A DNA stretch of 54,379 nt from Elusimicrobiota bacterium (lineage in GTDB: Bacteria; Elusimicrobiota; Elusimicrobia; 2-02-FULL-39-32), in NCBI GenBank assembly GCA_021730935.1, contig JAKFYJ010000023.1, forward strand, positions 1 through 54,379. The letters are read 5' to 3'. Shown piece after piece: positions 1 through 9,291 of the stretch (the first letter of the stretch is position 1; each line of letters begins with the position of its first letter). A program made the position numbers and the translations under genes. The notes beneath the pieces are model-generated. The model saw only the letters and a program-made list of their open reading frames with translations, made no database searches and was not told the origin of the DNA.

Positions 1-938
1 AGGATGAGGGAAGTGATCCCGCTTGCCAAAAGCGTGCTGAACAGATTTGTGCTCCGCGCCGCGATCCGGAGTCCCAGCCATGCCAAAAGACCGAAGAGCG
101 CGATCACCGTCCAGGACCCCGCGAGGCCGAACTCTTCTCCAAAGATCGGAAATATGAAATCCGTGTGCGGTTCCGGCAGATATAGCAGTTTTGACCGGGA
201 ATCTCCAAGGCCCACTCCCGTGAGCCCTCCGGAACCAAGGGCGAGGATGGATTGGACGAGCTGATAACTGATGCCCTGGGCGTTCTCCCAGGGAGAGAGG
301 AACGCGAGCACCCGTCTCCGCCGATAGGGTTCAAGCCACACCGCGAGGCCGGCCACCGGCATGACCGCCAGGGCCAGAATGATGAGTTGTTTGAGGTTTC
401 CCCCGCTGATGAAGATCATCGTGACGGAGGTGAGAAAAATAAGCGAGGCCGTTCCAAAGTCAGGCTGGAGGAAAATAAGCCCGCAAAAAAATGACACGAC
501 GAGGAGGAGAGGCAGAACGCCTTTGGTGAAATTTCCCAGCTTGCTCCGCTTGCGGTCGCAATAGGAGGCGACGAAAAAAATCATCGTGAGCTTGGCCATT
601 TCGGAAGGCTGAAACCCGATGCCTCCGACTCTGAGCCAGCGCTTTGCTCCGCTGACCTGGCGGCCGAAGATCAGGACGGCCACGAGGGAAACAAGCGTGA
701 CCGCAAGAAGCGGTTTGATCCAGTTTTGGAGTTTCCGATGGTCGGTGACAATAAAAAACAGCGCGGCTCCGAGTCCAAGGATCGTCCAGATGAGCTGGCG
801 CCAGAGAAAGTATTTTTCGTTTCCGTATTTTTCATAAGCGTAAATGGCGCTCGAAGAATAAACCGTCACGAGGCCCATGCCGAGGAAGATGAGGATGATC
901 GTTGTCAGAAGAAGGTCCGGAGAGTTTTTTTCTTTCAC
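1..938 (-). CDS. ftsW: FtsW, septal peptidoglycan polymerase (partial, cut by window edge)
   Basis: The gene is not closed inside the window: 312 codons run from a GTG at 938 off the left edge without a stop. The start codon overlaps the murD stop (GTGA, 935-938), so translation is probably coupled. The translation is a SEDS-family polytopic membrane protein. Visible segments are a first membrane helix (residues 9-26), a typical early motif QPSEMAKL near residue 125, and a later stretch ending LYLPEPHTDFIFPIFGEE, which is the classic FtsW/RodA signature. FtsW polymerises lipid II at the septum together with the class B PBP encoded by ftsI upstream in the same operon. Position at the end of a dcw cluster favours FtsW over RodA. 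The C-terminal helices lie outside the window. Confidence 0.95.
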   Translation of the reverse strand, partial: MKEKNSPDLLLTTIILIFLGMGLVTVYSSSAIYAYEKYGNEKYFLWRQLIWTILGLGAALFFIVTDHRKLQNWIKPLLAVTLVSLVAVLIFGRQVSGAKRWLRVGGIGFQPSEMAKLTMIFFVASYCDRKRSKLGNFTKGVLPLLLVVSFFCGLIFLQPDFGTASLIFLTSVTMIFISGGNLKQLIILALAVMPVAGLAVWLEPYRRRRVLAFLSPWENAQGISYQLVQSILALGSGGLTGVGLGDSRSKLLYLPEPHTDFIFPIFGEEFGLAGSWTVIALFGLLAWLGLRIAARSTNLFSTLLASGITSLI

Positions 939-2275
939 GCTTTCAGTTTTTTGACGGCGTCCCTGAACTGGTCGCCGCGGTCTTCAAAATTTTTAAATTG
1001 GTCAAACGAGGCGCAGGCGGGAGAAAGAAGGACCGAATCCCCCGTCCGGGCTCTCGCGTGGGCTTCCGAGACGGCCTTCTCCAGCGTGCCGCAGAGGATC
1101 ATTTCTGCTTCGCCCGCAAGTTCCTTCTGAATTTTTTCAGCCGCTTCCCCGATCAATAAAATTCCTTTCGCTTTCGCGCGGATCAGGTTTTTGAGAGGCG
1201 CATAGGGCGCGCCCTTGTCTTGTCCGCCCAGGATCAGCCACAAGGGGCCCGGCACGGCTTCAAGCGCCTTGAGCGTCGAATCAACATTGGTCCCCTTGGA
1301 ATCGTTGATGTAATCAACCCCTTTCACCGTCCGCACTCTTTCCAGCCGGTGCGGAACGCCTTTGAAGGTTTCAAGGGATTCCGCGATGGCTTTGGGCGGC
1401 ACTCCGAGCGCAATCGCGGCGGCAGAAGCCGCACAGCTGTTTTCAATGTTGTGCCGTCCCGGCAGATATTTTGGAAAGGGCAAAGTCCCTTTGACTCCCA
1501 GCTGATATTCAATCTTCAAGGTCTTTGCGTTCATGCACACGCCGGCCGCGAGCGGAGAATTCACCGAAAAAAATATTGTTTTTGACTTGAGACCGTCCGA
1601 CATTTTTCGGCAAGCGGGATCGTCCCAATTAAGAACTGAATAATCTTCCGCGCCCTGGTTCATGAAAATTCTTTTTTTGACTCCGGCATATTCCTCCATC
1701 GTGCCGTGCCGCTCCAGGTGGTCCGGAGTGAGGTTCAGGACGCAGGCGACGTCCGGCCTGAAAAGGGAGCAGGATTCCAGCTGGTAGGAAGAAACTTCCA
1801 AAATAATTTTTTCATATTTTTCGGACGCGTCAAAATAATCGCAGAGCGGCTCGCCGATGTTTCCCGCGGCCAGGGTTTCAAATCCCGCAGTTTTGCACAT
1901 GTGGGCCAGGAGGGCCGTCGTGGTCGTCTTTCCGTTGGTCCCCGTGATCGCGGCCACGCTTTTGAAATGACCCAATCTCCAGCCCAGTTCGAGTTCGTTC
2001 AGGATGATCAGGCCCTTCTGCCTGGCTTTTTCGATGATGGGAATGTCGAGATGAATTCCCGGCGAGACCACGAGGATGTCCTGCGCCAGAATTTTTTCGG
2101 TGTGGCCGCCGAATTCGGCTGGAACCGATTTTAAATCAGCCGGAAGGGACGGGGATGGATTTCCGGACTCGCTGATAAAGACGTTGGCTCCGATTTTTTT
2201 GAGAGCGCGCGCCGCAGAAATGCCCGATTTCCCGAGCCCCAGGACCGCGGCGTTTTTTCCCTTGAATTCCTTCAT
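935..2275 (-). CDS. murD: UDP-N-acetylmuramoylalanine--D-glutamate ligase
   Basis: This 446-residue protein has the usual MurD length. It adds D-glutamate to UDP-MurNAc-L-Ala in the cytoplasm, using ATP. The N-terminal Rossmann-like domain begins KNAAVLGLGKSGISAA. The ATP-binding P-loop GTNGKTTTT is near residue 110. The Mur ligase central and C-terminal domains follow, with NDSKGTN (residues about 317-323) and the HRLE motif just before it. The ATG at 2275 directly abuts the mraY stop (2276-2278), and the stop overlaps the ftsW start, so the gene sits in a coupled operon. No key residue appears to be missing. Confidence 0.97.
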   Translation of the reverse strand: MKEFKGKNAAVLGLGKSGISAARALKKIGANVFISESGNPSPSLPADLKSVPAEFGGHTEKILAQDILVVSPGIHLDIPIIEKARQKGLIILNELELGWRLGHFKSVAAITGTNGKTTTTALLAHMCKTAGFETLAAGNIGEPLCDYFDASEKYEKIILEVSSYQLESCSLFRPDVACVLNLTPDHLERHGTMEEYAGVKKRIFMNQGAEDYSVLNWDDPACRKMSDGLKSKTIFFSVNSPLAAGVCMNAKTLKIEYQLGVKGTLPFPKYLPGRHNIENSCAASAAAIALGVPPKAIAESLETFKGVPHRLERVRTVKGVDYINDSKGTNVDSTLKALEAVPGPLWLILGGQDKGAPYAPLKNLIRAKAKGILLIGEAAEKIQKELAGEAEMILCGTLEKAVSEAHARARTGDSVLLSPACASFDQFKNFEDRGDQFRDAVKKLKA

Positions 2276-3355
2276 CTATCTGACTTTCAGCGATGCCAAA
2301 GCGATCAGTGAAAGGACGATGGAGATGATCCAGAACCGGATGGTGACTTTGGATTCCGGCCAGCCCTGCAGTTCAAAATGATGGTGAAGCGGCGCCATCC
2401 GGAAAACTCTTTTTCCAAATTTCCTGAACGAGATGACCTGGATGAGGACTGAAAGAGCTTCCGCCACAAAGAGTCCTCCGACAACGACGAGGATGAGTTC
2501 CTGTTTGATGACGAGGGCCACGAGGCCAAGAGCGCCGCCCAGGAAAAGAGATCCTGTGTCCCCCATGAAAATTTGAGCGGGATGGCAGTTATACCAAAGG
2601 AATCCAAGGCCGGACCCAATCATGGCCGCCAGGAACACGGAAATTTCGCCCGCTCCGGCCACCGGAATGATCCTGAGATAACTGGAAAATTTTGCGTGTC
2701 CCGCCAGATAAGTGAAAATCACAAAGGTGAGGCACGACGAGACGATCGCTCCGATCGCGAGCCCGTCCAGCCCGTCGGTCAGGTTCACGGCGTTGGAAGA
2801 TCCGACCAGCACCATGATGGCAAAGAAAATATAAAAAACGCCGAGATCCAAGAAGAGATTTTTAAAATAAGGCACATTGATCTGAGTCCTGAAATCCGCG
2901 TTCGGGGGGTTGATGTATAAATATCCGGCGACCGCGACGGCAAAGAAAATTTGGGCCATCATTTTTTGTGTCGGAGAGATCCCCTCTTTTTTTCCTTTCC
3001 ATTTTTTATAGTCATCGATCCATCCGATAAACCCGAGATAAACCACAGTCACGAGGCAAAGCCAGATGAAAGAGTTGTCCAGTTTCGCCCAGAGGACCGT
3101 TGAAATGACGGTGGAAAGGAGGATCAGGACGCCGCCCATGATGGGAGTGCCCGACTTGGTTTGATGCGTCGAAGGCCCGTCTTTTCGGATGGTTTGCGTC
3201 ACGCGGTTGGCTTTGACATAATCGATGAAGGTCGGCCCGAACGCCAGAGTGATGCCGAAAGCCGTGAGGATGGAACCTCCGGCACGGAAGGTGATGTAAT
3301 TTAAGAGATTAAAGGGAGAAAAAAGGTGTTTGAGCACTGTGAGATAAAACAGCAT
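2276..3355 (-). CDS. mraY: Phospho-N-acetylmuramoyl-pentapeptide transferase MraY
   Basis: MraY transfers phospho-MurNAc-pentapeptide to undecaprenyl phosphate at the inner membrane to make lipid I. I chose the ATG at 3355 (MLFYLTVLKHLF). It gives 359 residues, the family's normal length, and lies 2 nt after the murF stop. The frame stays open further upstream, but only inside murF. About ten hydrophobic helices are visible. Key motifs are STHQTKSGTPTMGG-like residues (here SGTPIMGG), DDYKKWK, NAVNLTDGLDGLA with its catalytic aspartates, and the C-terminal HHHFELQGWPE. The gene lies in the standard place between murF and murD. Confidence 0.97.
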   Translation of the reverse strand: MLFYLTVLKHLFSPFNLLNYITFRAGGSILTAFGITLAFGPTFIDYVKANRVTQTIRKDGPSTHQTKSGTPIMGGVLILLSTVISTVLWAKLDNSFIWLCLVTVVYLGFIGWIDDYKKWKGKKEGISPTQKMMAQIFFAVAVAGYLYINPPNADFRTQINVPYFKNLFLDLGVFYIFFAIMVLVGSSNAVNLTDGLDGLAIGAIVSSCLTFVIFTYLAGHAKFSSYLRIIPVAGAGEISVFLAAMIGSGLGFLWYNCHPAQIFMGDTGSLFLGGALGLVALVIKQELILVVVGGLFVAEALSVLIQVISFRKFGKRVFRMAPLHHHFELQGWPESKVTIRFWIISIVLSLIALASLKVR

Positions 3356-3357
3356 GG

Positions 3358-4782
3358 CTAAACGAGATGCTCCGAAATTTTTTTCACGATTTCTTCCAGA
3401 TGCATGCCCCGCGAGGCCTTGAAGAGGACCGCGGTCCCGGGCTGAATGCATTCCTCGACGGACAGGAGCAGGTCTGCGGGGTCCGTGCAATGTTTGATGG
3501 CGTTTTTGTCCACAAAAGCATTTTTTGCGCTCTGGTAGGAGAACCTGGACTGAGGGCCATAGAAAAAAATGTTCGAGACCGCGAACCCCGCGAGGAATTT
3601 TCCGATCTCCTCGTGTTCCCGGGTGGAAATTTCTCCCAGTTCCAGCATGTCCCCCAGAACGATGCAGAGGCGTTTGTTGGAAAAGGATTCGACGAAAGCT
3701 TCAACGGAAGATCTCACGGACCCCGGATTGGAATTATAGGTGTCATTCACGATCGTGACATCGTCTTTGAGCTGAAGAATTTCGAACCTCATGGGGCTCG
3801 GCTTAAATTTGGCAAGGCCAGCCTGGATTTTTTCTTTGGGGATGCCGAGGGCAAAGGCTCCGGCTCCAGCCGCGCATGCGTTTAGAATATTGAATTTCCC
3901 CATCACCGGAAGCTCGCAGGGTATTTTCGCCAAAATTTTTCCGTGATCGTCTTTGCGCACCATGTTGAATTTGACGGGTCCCGGCCACATCACGATGTCT
4001 GCCGCGTGAACATTCGCCGCTTCCGTGAGGCCGAAGCTGACGGTTTCGATGGATTTGTCCAGCGGAATGCGTCCTTTCATAAACGAAAAGAATTCGTCTT
4101 CAAAGGGGAGCACGGCCGTGCCTCCGGGGAGGATCGCGGAGAGGATCTCACTTTCTCCTCGGGCAATGTCTTCAAGGCTCCCGAAAGTTTCCGTGTGTTC
4201 CAGCCGGATATTGGTGATGATCGCGACGTGGGGCGAGACGATTTCAGAAAGTTTTTGCACTTCCCCCCTGGCGGAAGCCCCGATCTCAAAGACGCCATAG
4301 ATGTGAGCCGGGTCCAGGCGCAAAACGGAAAGCGGGCACCCAATGTCATTGTTGAAATTTCCGAGGCTTGAAACGGACGGGGCTGTTTCGTGCACGATGG
4401 AGGCCAGCATGTCTTTGACTGTGGTTTTTCCGCAGGACCCCACGATCCCCGCGCGTTTGGTCCGAGCGCCGTATTTTTCGCGATAAGCCCTGGCCAGGTC
4501 TCCGAGCGAGCGTTTGGTGTCTTTCACCTTGAGGATGGCGGAAAATCTGGACGGGCTCACGGCGAAGCGGTCAGGGAGCTGGGAAACGACGCAGAGAGAA
4601 GCGCCTCTTTTGATGCAGTCTTCAAGATAGGCGTGGCCGTCAAACTTTTCGCCTTTGATGGCGAAAAAGATGTCGCCGTTTTTCACGGACCTGGAATCCG
4701 TGGAAATGCCTGAGACCGCGGCCTTGGGGTCCCCGATCACCAGGAGCCCGCTTGTGGCCCGCGTGATTTCAGACACCGTCAT
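3358..4782 (-). CDS. murF: UDP-N-acetylmuramoyl-tripeptide--D-alanyl-D-alanine ligase
   Basis: MurF adds D-Ala-D-Ala to complete the UDP-MurNAc pentapeptide. The translation has the N-terminal substrate-binding domain (STDSRSVKNGDIFFAIKGE), the ATP loop GSCGKTTVKDM, and the C-terminal ligase motif NDTYNSNPGSV with GDMLELGE. GSCGKT instead of GTNGKT is normal for MurF. I prefer the ATG at 4782 (MTVSEI, 474 residues) because it overlaps the murE stop as ATGA. An in-frame ATG at 4791 would add three residues. Neither start has a clear Shine-Dalgarno, so coupling to murE translation is likely. Confidence 0.96.
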   Translation of the reverse strand: MTVSEITRATSGLLVIGDPKAAVSGISTDSRSVKNGDIFFAIKGEKFDGHAYLEDCIKRGASLCVVSQLPDRFAVSPSRFSAILKVKDTKRSLGDLARAYREKYGARTKRAGIVGSCGKTTVKDMLASIVHETAPSVSSLGNFNNDIGCPLSVLRLDPAHIYGVFEIGASARGEVQKLSEIVSPHVAIITNIRLEHTETFGSLEDIARGESEILSAILPGGTAVLPFEDEFFSFMKGRIPLDKSIETVSFGLTEAANVHAADIVMWPGPVKFNMVRKDDHGKILAKIPCELPVMGKFNILNACAAGAGAFALGIPKEKIQAGLAKFKPSPMRFEILQLKDDVTIVNDTYNSNPGSVRSSVEAFVESFSNKRLCIVLGDMLELGEISTREHEEIGKFLAGFAVSNIFFYGPQSRFSYQSAKNAFVDKNAIKHCTDPADLLLSVEECIQPGTAVLFKASRGMHLEEIVKKISEHLV

Positions 4783-6245
4783 CGGAGACATTTTTTGGCT
4801 ATTTCCCTGTCGTCAAAATGCACGGTCTTGTCTTTGAAAATCTGATAAGTTTCATGGCCTTTGCCCGCCAAGAGAACGATATCATCTTTTTTCGCCATTT
4901 GCAAAATGCGCCTGATCGCGGCTTCCCGGTCAATGATCACTTCATAATTTTTAAGCTCAACTCTGTGGATCCCCACTTCGATGTCGAGCGTGATCTTTTC
5001 CGGATCTTCCGATCTGGGATTGTCGGAACTGATGATCACATAATCGCTCATCTTTGCGGCCAGAGCTCCCATGAGAGGCCGTTTGGACCTGTCCCTGTCT
5101 CCGCCGCAGCCGAACAATGTGAGAATTCTTCCCTTGGCCAACGGCTTGAGCGATTCCAAAACGTTTTTAAGAGCGTCTTCGGTGTGCGCATAATCCACGA
5201 GAACCGTGAAATTTTGCCCGCACTGGACAGGCTCAAGTCGGCCCGGCACGCTCGCAAGCCCTTCAAGCCCGGAGACGATTGTCTCGAGAGAAACTCCCAA
5301 GCTGAAAGCCGCAGAGGCCGCGGCCAGCGCGTTATAGATGTTGTGTTTTCCGGGGAGGTGAAGTTTCACGGCCGCTGTTTTGTTTTTGATGGAGAGCGAA
5401 AATCTGCTTCCGGAAGGTTCCAAGCGGATGTCTTTTGCCTCGCAATCCGCGGGATGGTCGATGCCATAGGTCAGGACGGGCGCTTGGGAGTGTTTCATCA
5501 TTTCTTTCCCATAAGGATCGTCAATGTTGACGGTTCCAAAACCTTGTGGAGAAGTCATTTCAAAGAGTTTGGCCTTCGCTTTAAAATAATCTTCCATCGT
5601 TTTATGAAAGTCCAGATGATCCTGCGTGAGATTGGTGAACACGGCGCCGCTGAAATGCAGGGGTTCCACTCGGCCCAGCGCGAGCGCGTGCGACGAAACT
5701 TCCATCACCGCCCAGTCGCATTTCCGTTCCACCATCGCGTTAAGGAGCCTTTGAATTTCAAGAATAATCGGCGTGGTGTTGGGCGCGGAGAATTCTTCTG
5801 TCTTGTTTGATCCCGTCTCGGGGAGACGATAATTGATGGTCCCGATGATTCCGGCCCGTTTTCCCGCTTTCGCCGCGATGGATTCCATCAAATAGGTGAA
5901 AGTGGTTTTTCCGTTGGTTCCTGTGACCCCGACCACCTTGAGTTTTTTTGAGGGCGTCTTATAGAAATTGTCCGACATCCTTGATTCGGCCGCGGAAATG
6001 GAAGCGACGCGGATGAACGGCACGGTGAGGCCAGGAATATCCTCTTCGCTCACGATTCCCCCGGCGCCTTTGGCAACGGCGTCCCGCGCAAACTCAATTC
6101 CGGAGGATTTCAAGCCTCTCCGCGCGAAAAACAAAGAACCGTGTTTTATGTTTCTGGAATCTTCGCTTAAATCCATGATTTCCGTCTCAACATTTCCAGA
6201 GACGAAAAGCGTTTCCGCCCCGGCAAGGACATCTTTCAGTTTCAT
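4779..6245 (-). CDS. murE: UDP-N-acetylmuramoyl-tripeptide synthetase, meso-DAP type
   Basis: MurE adds the third stem-peptide residue. It contains the ATP loop GVTGTNGKTTFTYL, the acyl-substrate region NTTP...LEIQRLL, the HALALGRVEP motif, and near the C-terminus DNPRSEDP. The DNPR tetrad is the classic marker of meso-diaminopimelate specificity, which supports a Gram-negative-type wall. The start is set at the ATG at 6245 (MKLKDVL, 488 residues). It follows the ftsI stop (6250-6252) by 4 nt and has an AAAGG-like ribosome site. An in-frame extension of 20 residues to 6305 lies inside ftsI and is not used. Confidence 0.96.
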   Translation of the reverse strand: MKLKDVLAGAETLFVSGNVETEIMDLSEDSRNIKHGSLFFARRGLKSSGIEFARDAVAKGAGGIVSEEDIPGLTVPFIRVASISAAESRMSDNFYKTPSKKLKVVGVTGTNGKTTFTYLMESIAAKAGKRAGIIGTINYRLPETGSNKTEEFSAPNTTPIILEIQRLLNAMVERKCDWAVMEVSSHALALGRVEPLHFSGAVFTNLTQDHLDFHKTMEDYFKAKAKLFEMTSPQGFGTVNIDDPYGKEMMKHSQAPVLTYGIDHPADCEAKDIRLEPSGSRFSLSIKNKTAAVKLHLPGKHNIYNALAAASAAFSLGVSLETIVSGLEGLASVPGRLEPVQCGQNFTVLVDYAHTEDALKNVLESLKPLAKGRILTLFGCGGDRDRSKRPLMGALAAKMSDYVIISSDNPRSEDPEKITLDIEVGIHRVELKNYEVIIDREAAIRRILQMAKKDDIVLLAGKGHETYQIFKDKTVHFDDREIAKKCLR

Positions 6246-6249
6246 CCGG

Positions 6250-8001
6250 TTACCTTTTAGAGGCGAGGAGCCGCACTTCTTGGGCGGATTTAACTCCGTC
6301 CGCAAGAAGTGCGGCCTTCGTGGGTGGGATGCCCAGGATCGTTACGGCCCTGGACATGACGCGGGAGAAGATCGGCGCGGCGGTTTCCCCGCCCCAATAG
6401 GTCCGCCTGGGTTCATCCAGAACCACATAGCAGACGAGGAGCGGATTTTCGGCGGGCAGGAACCCGCAGAAGGACGCCACATATTTTTCTGTCGAATATT
6501 TTCTTGTTCTGGGATCGAGCTTTTGCGCGGTCCCGGTTTTGCCGCAGACGGAATATCCCGGAACCTGCGCTTTCAGTCCGGTGCCCTGTTCCACCACTTT
6601 GCGCATCATTTCGGTGAGGATGGACGCGGTTTCCGGCGAAACCACCTGCCGGACAATTCTTGAGGAAAAAGCTTCGGGCTCTTTTTCCCCCGAGGTTTCA
6701 ACTTTGCGGATGATCCGGGGTTCAGGGAGCGCGCCTCCGTTGGCGATCGCGGAATAGGCTCCGATCATCTGGATCGCGGTCACGCCGATTTCCTGCCCGA
6801 AGGAAAGGATGGGAAGCGACAGCGGCGACCATTTTTTGGGAACCCTGAAAAGCCCATCCGTTTCTCCGGGAACCTGGATCCCGGTTTTTGTCCCGAACCC
6901 GAAGGCCCTGGCATAACGATAAAGTTTGTCCTTTCCGAGTTTGATTCCAATTTTTGCGGTCCCGATGTTTGAAGATTTTTCCAGAATTTGTGAAACCGTG
7001 AGAGTTCCGCTGGGCTCGTGGTCGTTGATCTCGCTTCCGGCGATTTTCCATTTTCCGTTTTCGCAGTTGAACAGATCTTTCGCGGTGACGGCCTTTTCCT
7101 CGATGGCCGCCGACAACGTCACGATTTTAAAGGTCGAGCCGGGCTCAAAAAGCCTGCAGACTGCGGGGTTTTCCAGCCATTTCCTGTCAAAATTGGAAGG
7201 CGGCGTTCCCTTGGCGAGCAAGTTGGGATCATAATCCGGATAAGACGCCATGGCCAAAATTTCGCCCGTCTTCGGATTTTGAATGATGAGCATCCCGGAC
7301 TTCGCCTGATTTTCTTCCACGCCCGCTTTCAGTTCCTTTTCCGCGTAATATTGTAGCGTGCGGTCAATGGTGAGCGTGACAGAGCGGATGTCCTGCGGGG
7401 CGTTTTCCTCGGACGCTTCGCTGATCCTGCGGCCTTTGCCGTCCCGGAACTGCGTGGAGGTGACCAGTTTGCCCTTGAGATGGGAATCCATGGTCTGTTC
7501 AATGCCCGAAAGTCCGGTGTTGTCGAGACCGACGGAACCGATCAGGTGACAGGCGAGAGAGCCGTTGGGATAATATCGTTTTTGCTCGGCCATCATGCCG
7601 AGCCCTTTGATTTTTTGTTTCGCGATGGATTCCGCGGCCATGGGATCCACTTTCCGCTCGATCCAAACGAAGTCTTCGCTTGCGGCCATTTTGGATTTGA
7701 GGAGTTTGGGTTCAACGTCCAGCGCCTGGCCGAGAAGTTTGAGGGAACTGTTGGACGCATCCATTTCCTTGGGATGGGCGAAGATGGATTGGCATTCCAT
7801 GCTGGCCGCGAGGATCTGATTATTCCTGTCCAAAATTTCTCCCCGGATCGTTTCCGATTTCACTTTCTTGACGAACTGTCTTTGCGCCATTTCCGAATAG
7901 GTGAGGCCGTTCAAAACCTGAATCTGGAAAAGCCGCGCGGCCAGTCCCCCCAAAAGGAGCATGATCCCCATGAACTGGATCTGCAGGCGCCGCTGGGTCA
8001 T
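6250..8001 (-). CDS. ftsI: Septal class B penicillin-binding protein FtsI/PBP3
   Basis: This is a 583-residue transpeptidase anchored by one N-terminal helix (residues about 9-28) with its catalytic part in the periplasm. The dimerisation domain starts around RGEILDRN. The transpeptidase motifs are all present: SxxK as STFK near residue 287, SxN as SSN near 344, and KTG in CGKTGTAQK near 490. It crosslinks septal peptidoglycan with FtsW. The start overlaps the ftsL stop as ATGA. A C-terminal PASTA domain is absent. Confidence 0.95.
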   Translation of the reverse strand: MTQRRLQIQFMGIMLLLGGLAARLFQIQVLNGLTYSEMAQRQFVKKVKSETIRGEILDRNNQILAASMECQSIFAHPKEMDASNSSLKLLGQALDVEPKLLKSKMAASEDFVWIERKVDPMAAESIAKQKIKGLGMMAEQKRYYPNGSLACHLIGSVGLDNTGLSGIEQTMDSHLKGKLVTSTQFRDGKGRRISEASEENAPQDIRSVTLTIDRTLQYYAEKELKAGVEENQAKSGMLIIQNPKTGEILAMASYPDYDPNLLAKGTPPSNFDRKWLENPAVCRLFEPGSTFKIVTLSAAIEEKAVTAKDLFNCENGKWKIAGSEINDHEPSGTLTVSQILEKSSNIGTAKIGIKLGKDKLYRYARAFGFGTKTGIQVPGETDGLFRVPKKWSPLSLPILSFGQEIGVTAIQMIGAYSAIANGGALPEPRIIRKVETSGEKEPEAFSSRIVRQVVSPETASILTEMMRKVVEQGTGLKAQVPGYSVCGKTGTAQKLDPRTRKYSTEKYVASFCGFLPAENPLLVCYVVLDEPRRTYWGGETAAPIFSRVMSRAVTILGIPPTKAALLADGVKSAQEVRLLASKR

Positions 8002-8306
8002 CTTGAAACCGCGAGGACGACAATGTCTTCCCTTTTGGGCTCAACGAAGCCCAGTTTATTTTTTGCGGTCCATTCCACGAATTCGAGCGAGGTCATTCTG
8101 TCTTTGAGCATCTCCAAAGCGATTTTTCGGTCCTGTTCATGTTTCATTTCTTCGTCAATTTTCTGGATTTGATATAAAATTTTTGTGGAATTGACGGTCT
8201 GGTTCACCCAGAGGAGGATGACGGGGACAAGGACTAAAATGCCCGTCCAAAATCGTTTGACCGATTTTTGGGTCTCGTGGCGAAACTTCAGTTTGCGAGA
8301 CATCAT
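7998..8306 (-). CDS. ftsL: FtsL/DivIC-like cell-division protein
   Basis: This is a 102-residue bitopic membrane protein. It has a basic cytoplasmic tail (RKLKFRHETQKSVKR), one transmembrane helix (about residues 20-36, ILVLVPVILLWVNQTV), then a short periplasmic coiled coil ending in a small C-terminal segment with LGFVEPK. Sequence conservation in this family is poor. The call rests on topology, size and its place between rsmH and ftsI, where ftsL always sits in dcw clusters. It would help recruit FtsW/FtsI. The ATG at 8306 has no Shine-Dalgarno and follows a GC-rich hairpin immediately, which is odd for an essential gene. Confidence 0.85.
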   Translation of the reverse strand: MMSRKLKFRHETQKSVKRFWTGILVLVPVILLWVNQTVNSTKILYQIQKIDEEMKHEQDRKIALEMLKDRMTSLEFVEWTAKNKLGFVEPKREDIVVLAVSR

Positions 8307-8351
8307 AAAAGGGGGGCGGGTACCCCGCCGAGTGTAGGTACCCCGCCCTTT
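8307..8351 (-). promoter_or_regulatory. Alternative hairpins between rsmH and ftsL
   Basis: In the transcript the sequence GGCGGGGTACC occurs twice as a direct repeat, and the second copy runs straight into CCGCC. The first copy can pair with the downstream GGTACCCGCCC to make a long stem. The second copy can fold locally as GGCGGG-GTA-CCCGCC. The two folds are mutually exclusive. The element fills the whole spacer between the rsmH stop and the ftsL ATG, so it could attenuate or regulate ftsL, or be a small repeat insertion. Function is not known. Confidence 0.5.
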
Positions 8352-9291
8352 AGATCTTTTCCAGCGCCCTCATCTTCGCGCTTCGGCTGCGCGGGTTCTG
8401 CGCTGTTTCCTCTTCGGCCGCGATGACCGGTTTCTTTGTCAGCACTTTATACTGGGCCGTTTTGCCGCACGCGCATTGCGGAAAGTCCGCGGGACAGGTG
8501 CATCCGCGCGACAGTTCCCGAAAGGATTCTTTCACCATGCGGTCTTCAAGCGAATGGAACGAGATGCAGACCATCCGTCCGCCTTTTGCCAGCAGCTGCG
8601 GCCCTTCGTTTAAAAAAATTCTGAGGTTGTTCAGTTCCCCGTTCACCGCGATCCTCAATGCCTGAAACGTCCTTGTCGCCGGATGAATTTTGCTGTGCTT
8701 GTGCGCGCCATAAACCGAAGACGCGATTTTCGCGCAATCCAAAGTGTCTTTGAGTTCCCCTTTTTCAGCCGCGGCTTTGAGCCTTTTCGCAATCGGCCAC
8801 GCCAGGCGCTCTTCTCCGAATTCTTTCAGGATGGAAGAGAGTTCCTCCGCGGAAACGTCCTCAATCAGGGACAAGGCGGTGCGCGCCGTGCCGGAATCCA
8901 TCCTCATGTCGAGAGGACCCTGCTTTTGAAACGAAAATCCGCGGTGCGGCCTGTCAATCTGGAGAGAGGAAACGCCCAGGTCGGCCAGGATGCCGTCCAC
9001 TTCATGAATCTCCATTTCACTGAGCGCGTGAGCCAGGTTCATATATCCTTCCTTAATGAGACGAACCCGAGAGCCGAATTTTGCCAGTCGTGGACCCGCA
9101 ATTCCAAGGGCCTCCGAATCGATGTCCAGGCCGATGACTGTGGCATCGGGGTCGATTTCAAGAAGCGCTTCCGTATGACCGCCCAGGCCCAGTGTCGCAT
9201 CGACGAAGCAGCCGCCCGGTTTTGCGCGCCAGAGTTCAAGAGCCTGGCTGCAAAGTACAGTTTGGTGTTCATATTTCGAGCTGTGAGGCAT
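8350..9291 (-). CDS. rsmH: 16S rRNA (cytosine-1402-N4)-methyltransferase RsmH
   Basis: RsmH methylates C1402 of 16S rRNA with SAM. The translation has the typical opening YEHQTVLCSQALELW, the SAM motif DATLGLGGHTEALLE, and GILADLGVSSLQIDRPHRGFSF. It also has the conserved PATRTFQALRI, the C-terminal FHSLEDRMVK and the cysteine-rich CTCPADFPQCACG stretch. The ATG at 9291 (MPHSSKYEHQ, 313 residues) fits the family length and overlaps the mraZ end by 23 nt. An ATG at 9324 and a TTG at 9369 are in frame but lie deeper inside mraZ. None of the starts has a strong ribosome site. Confidence 0.95.
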   Translation of the reverse strand: MPHSSKYEHQTVLCSQALELWRAKPGGCFVDATLGLGGHTEALLEIDPDATVIGLDIDSEALGIAGPRLAKFGSRVRLIKEGYMNLAHALSEMEIHEVDGILADLGVSSLQIDRPHRGFSFQKQGPLDMRMDSGTARTALSLIEDVSAEELSSILKEFGEERLAWPIAKRLKAAAEKGELKDTLDCAKIASSVYGAHKHSKIHPATRTFQALRIAVNGELNNLRIFLNEGPQLLAKGGRMVCISFHSLEDRMVKESFRELSRGCTCPADFPQCACGKTAQYKVLTKKPVIAAEEETAQNPRSRSAKMRALEKI

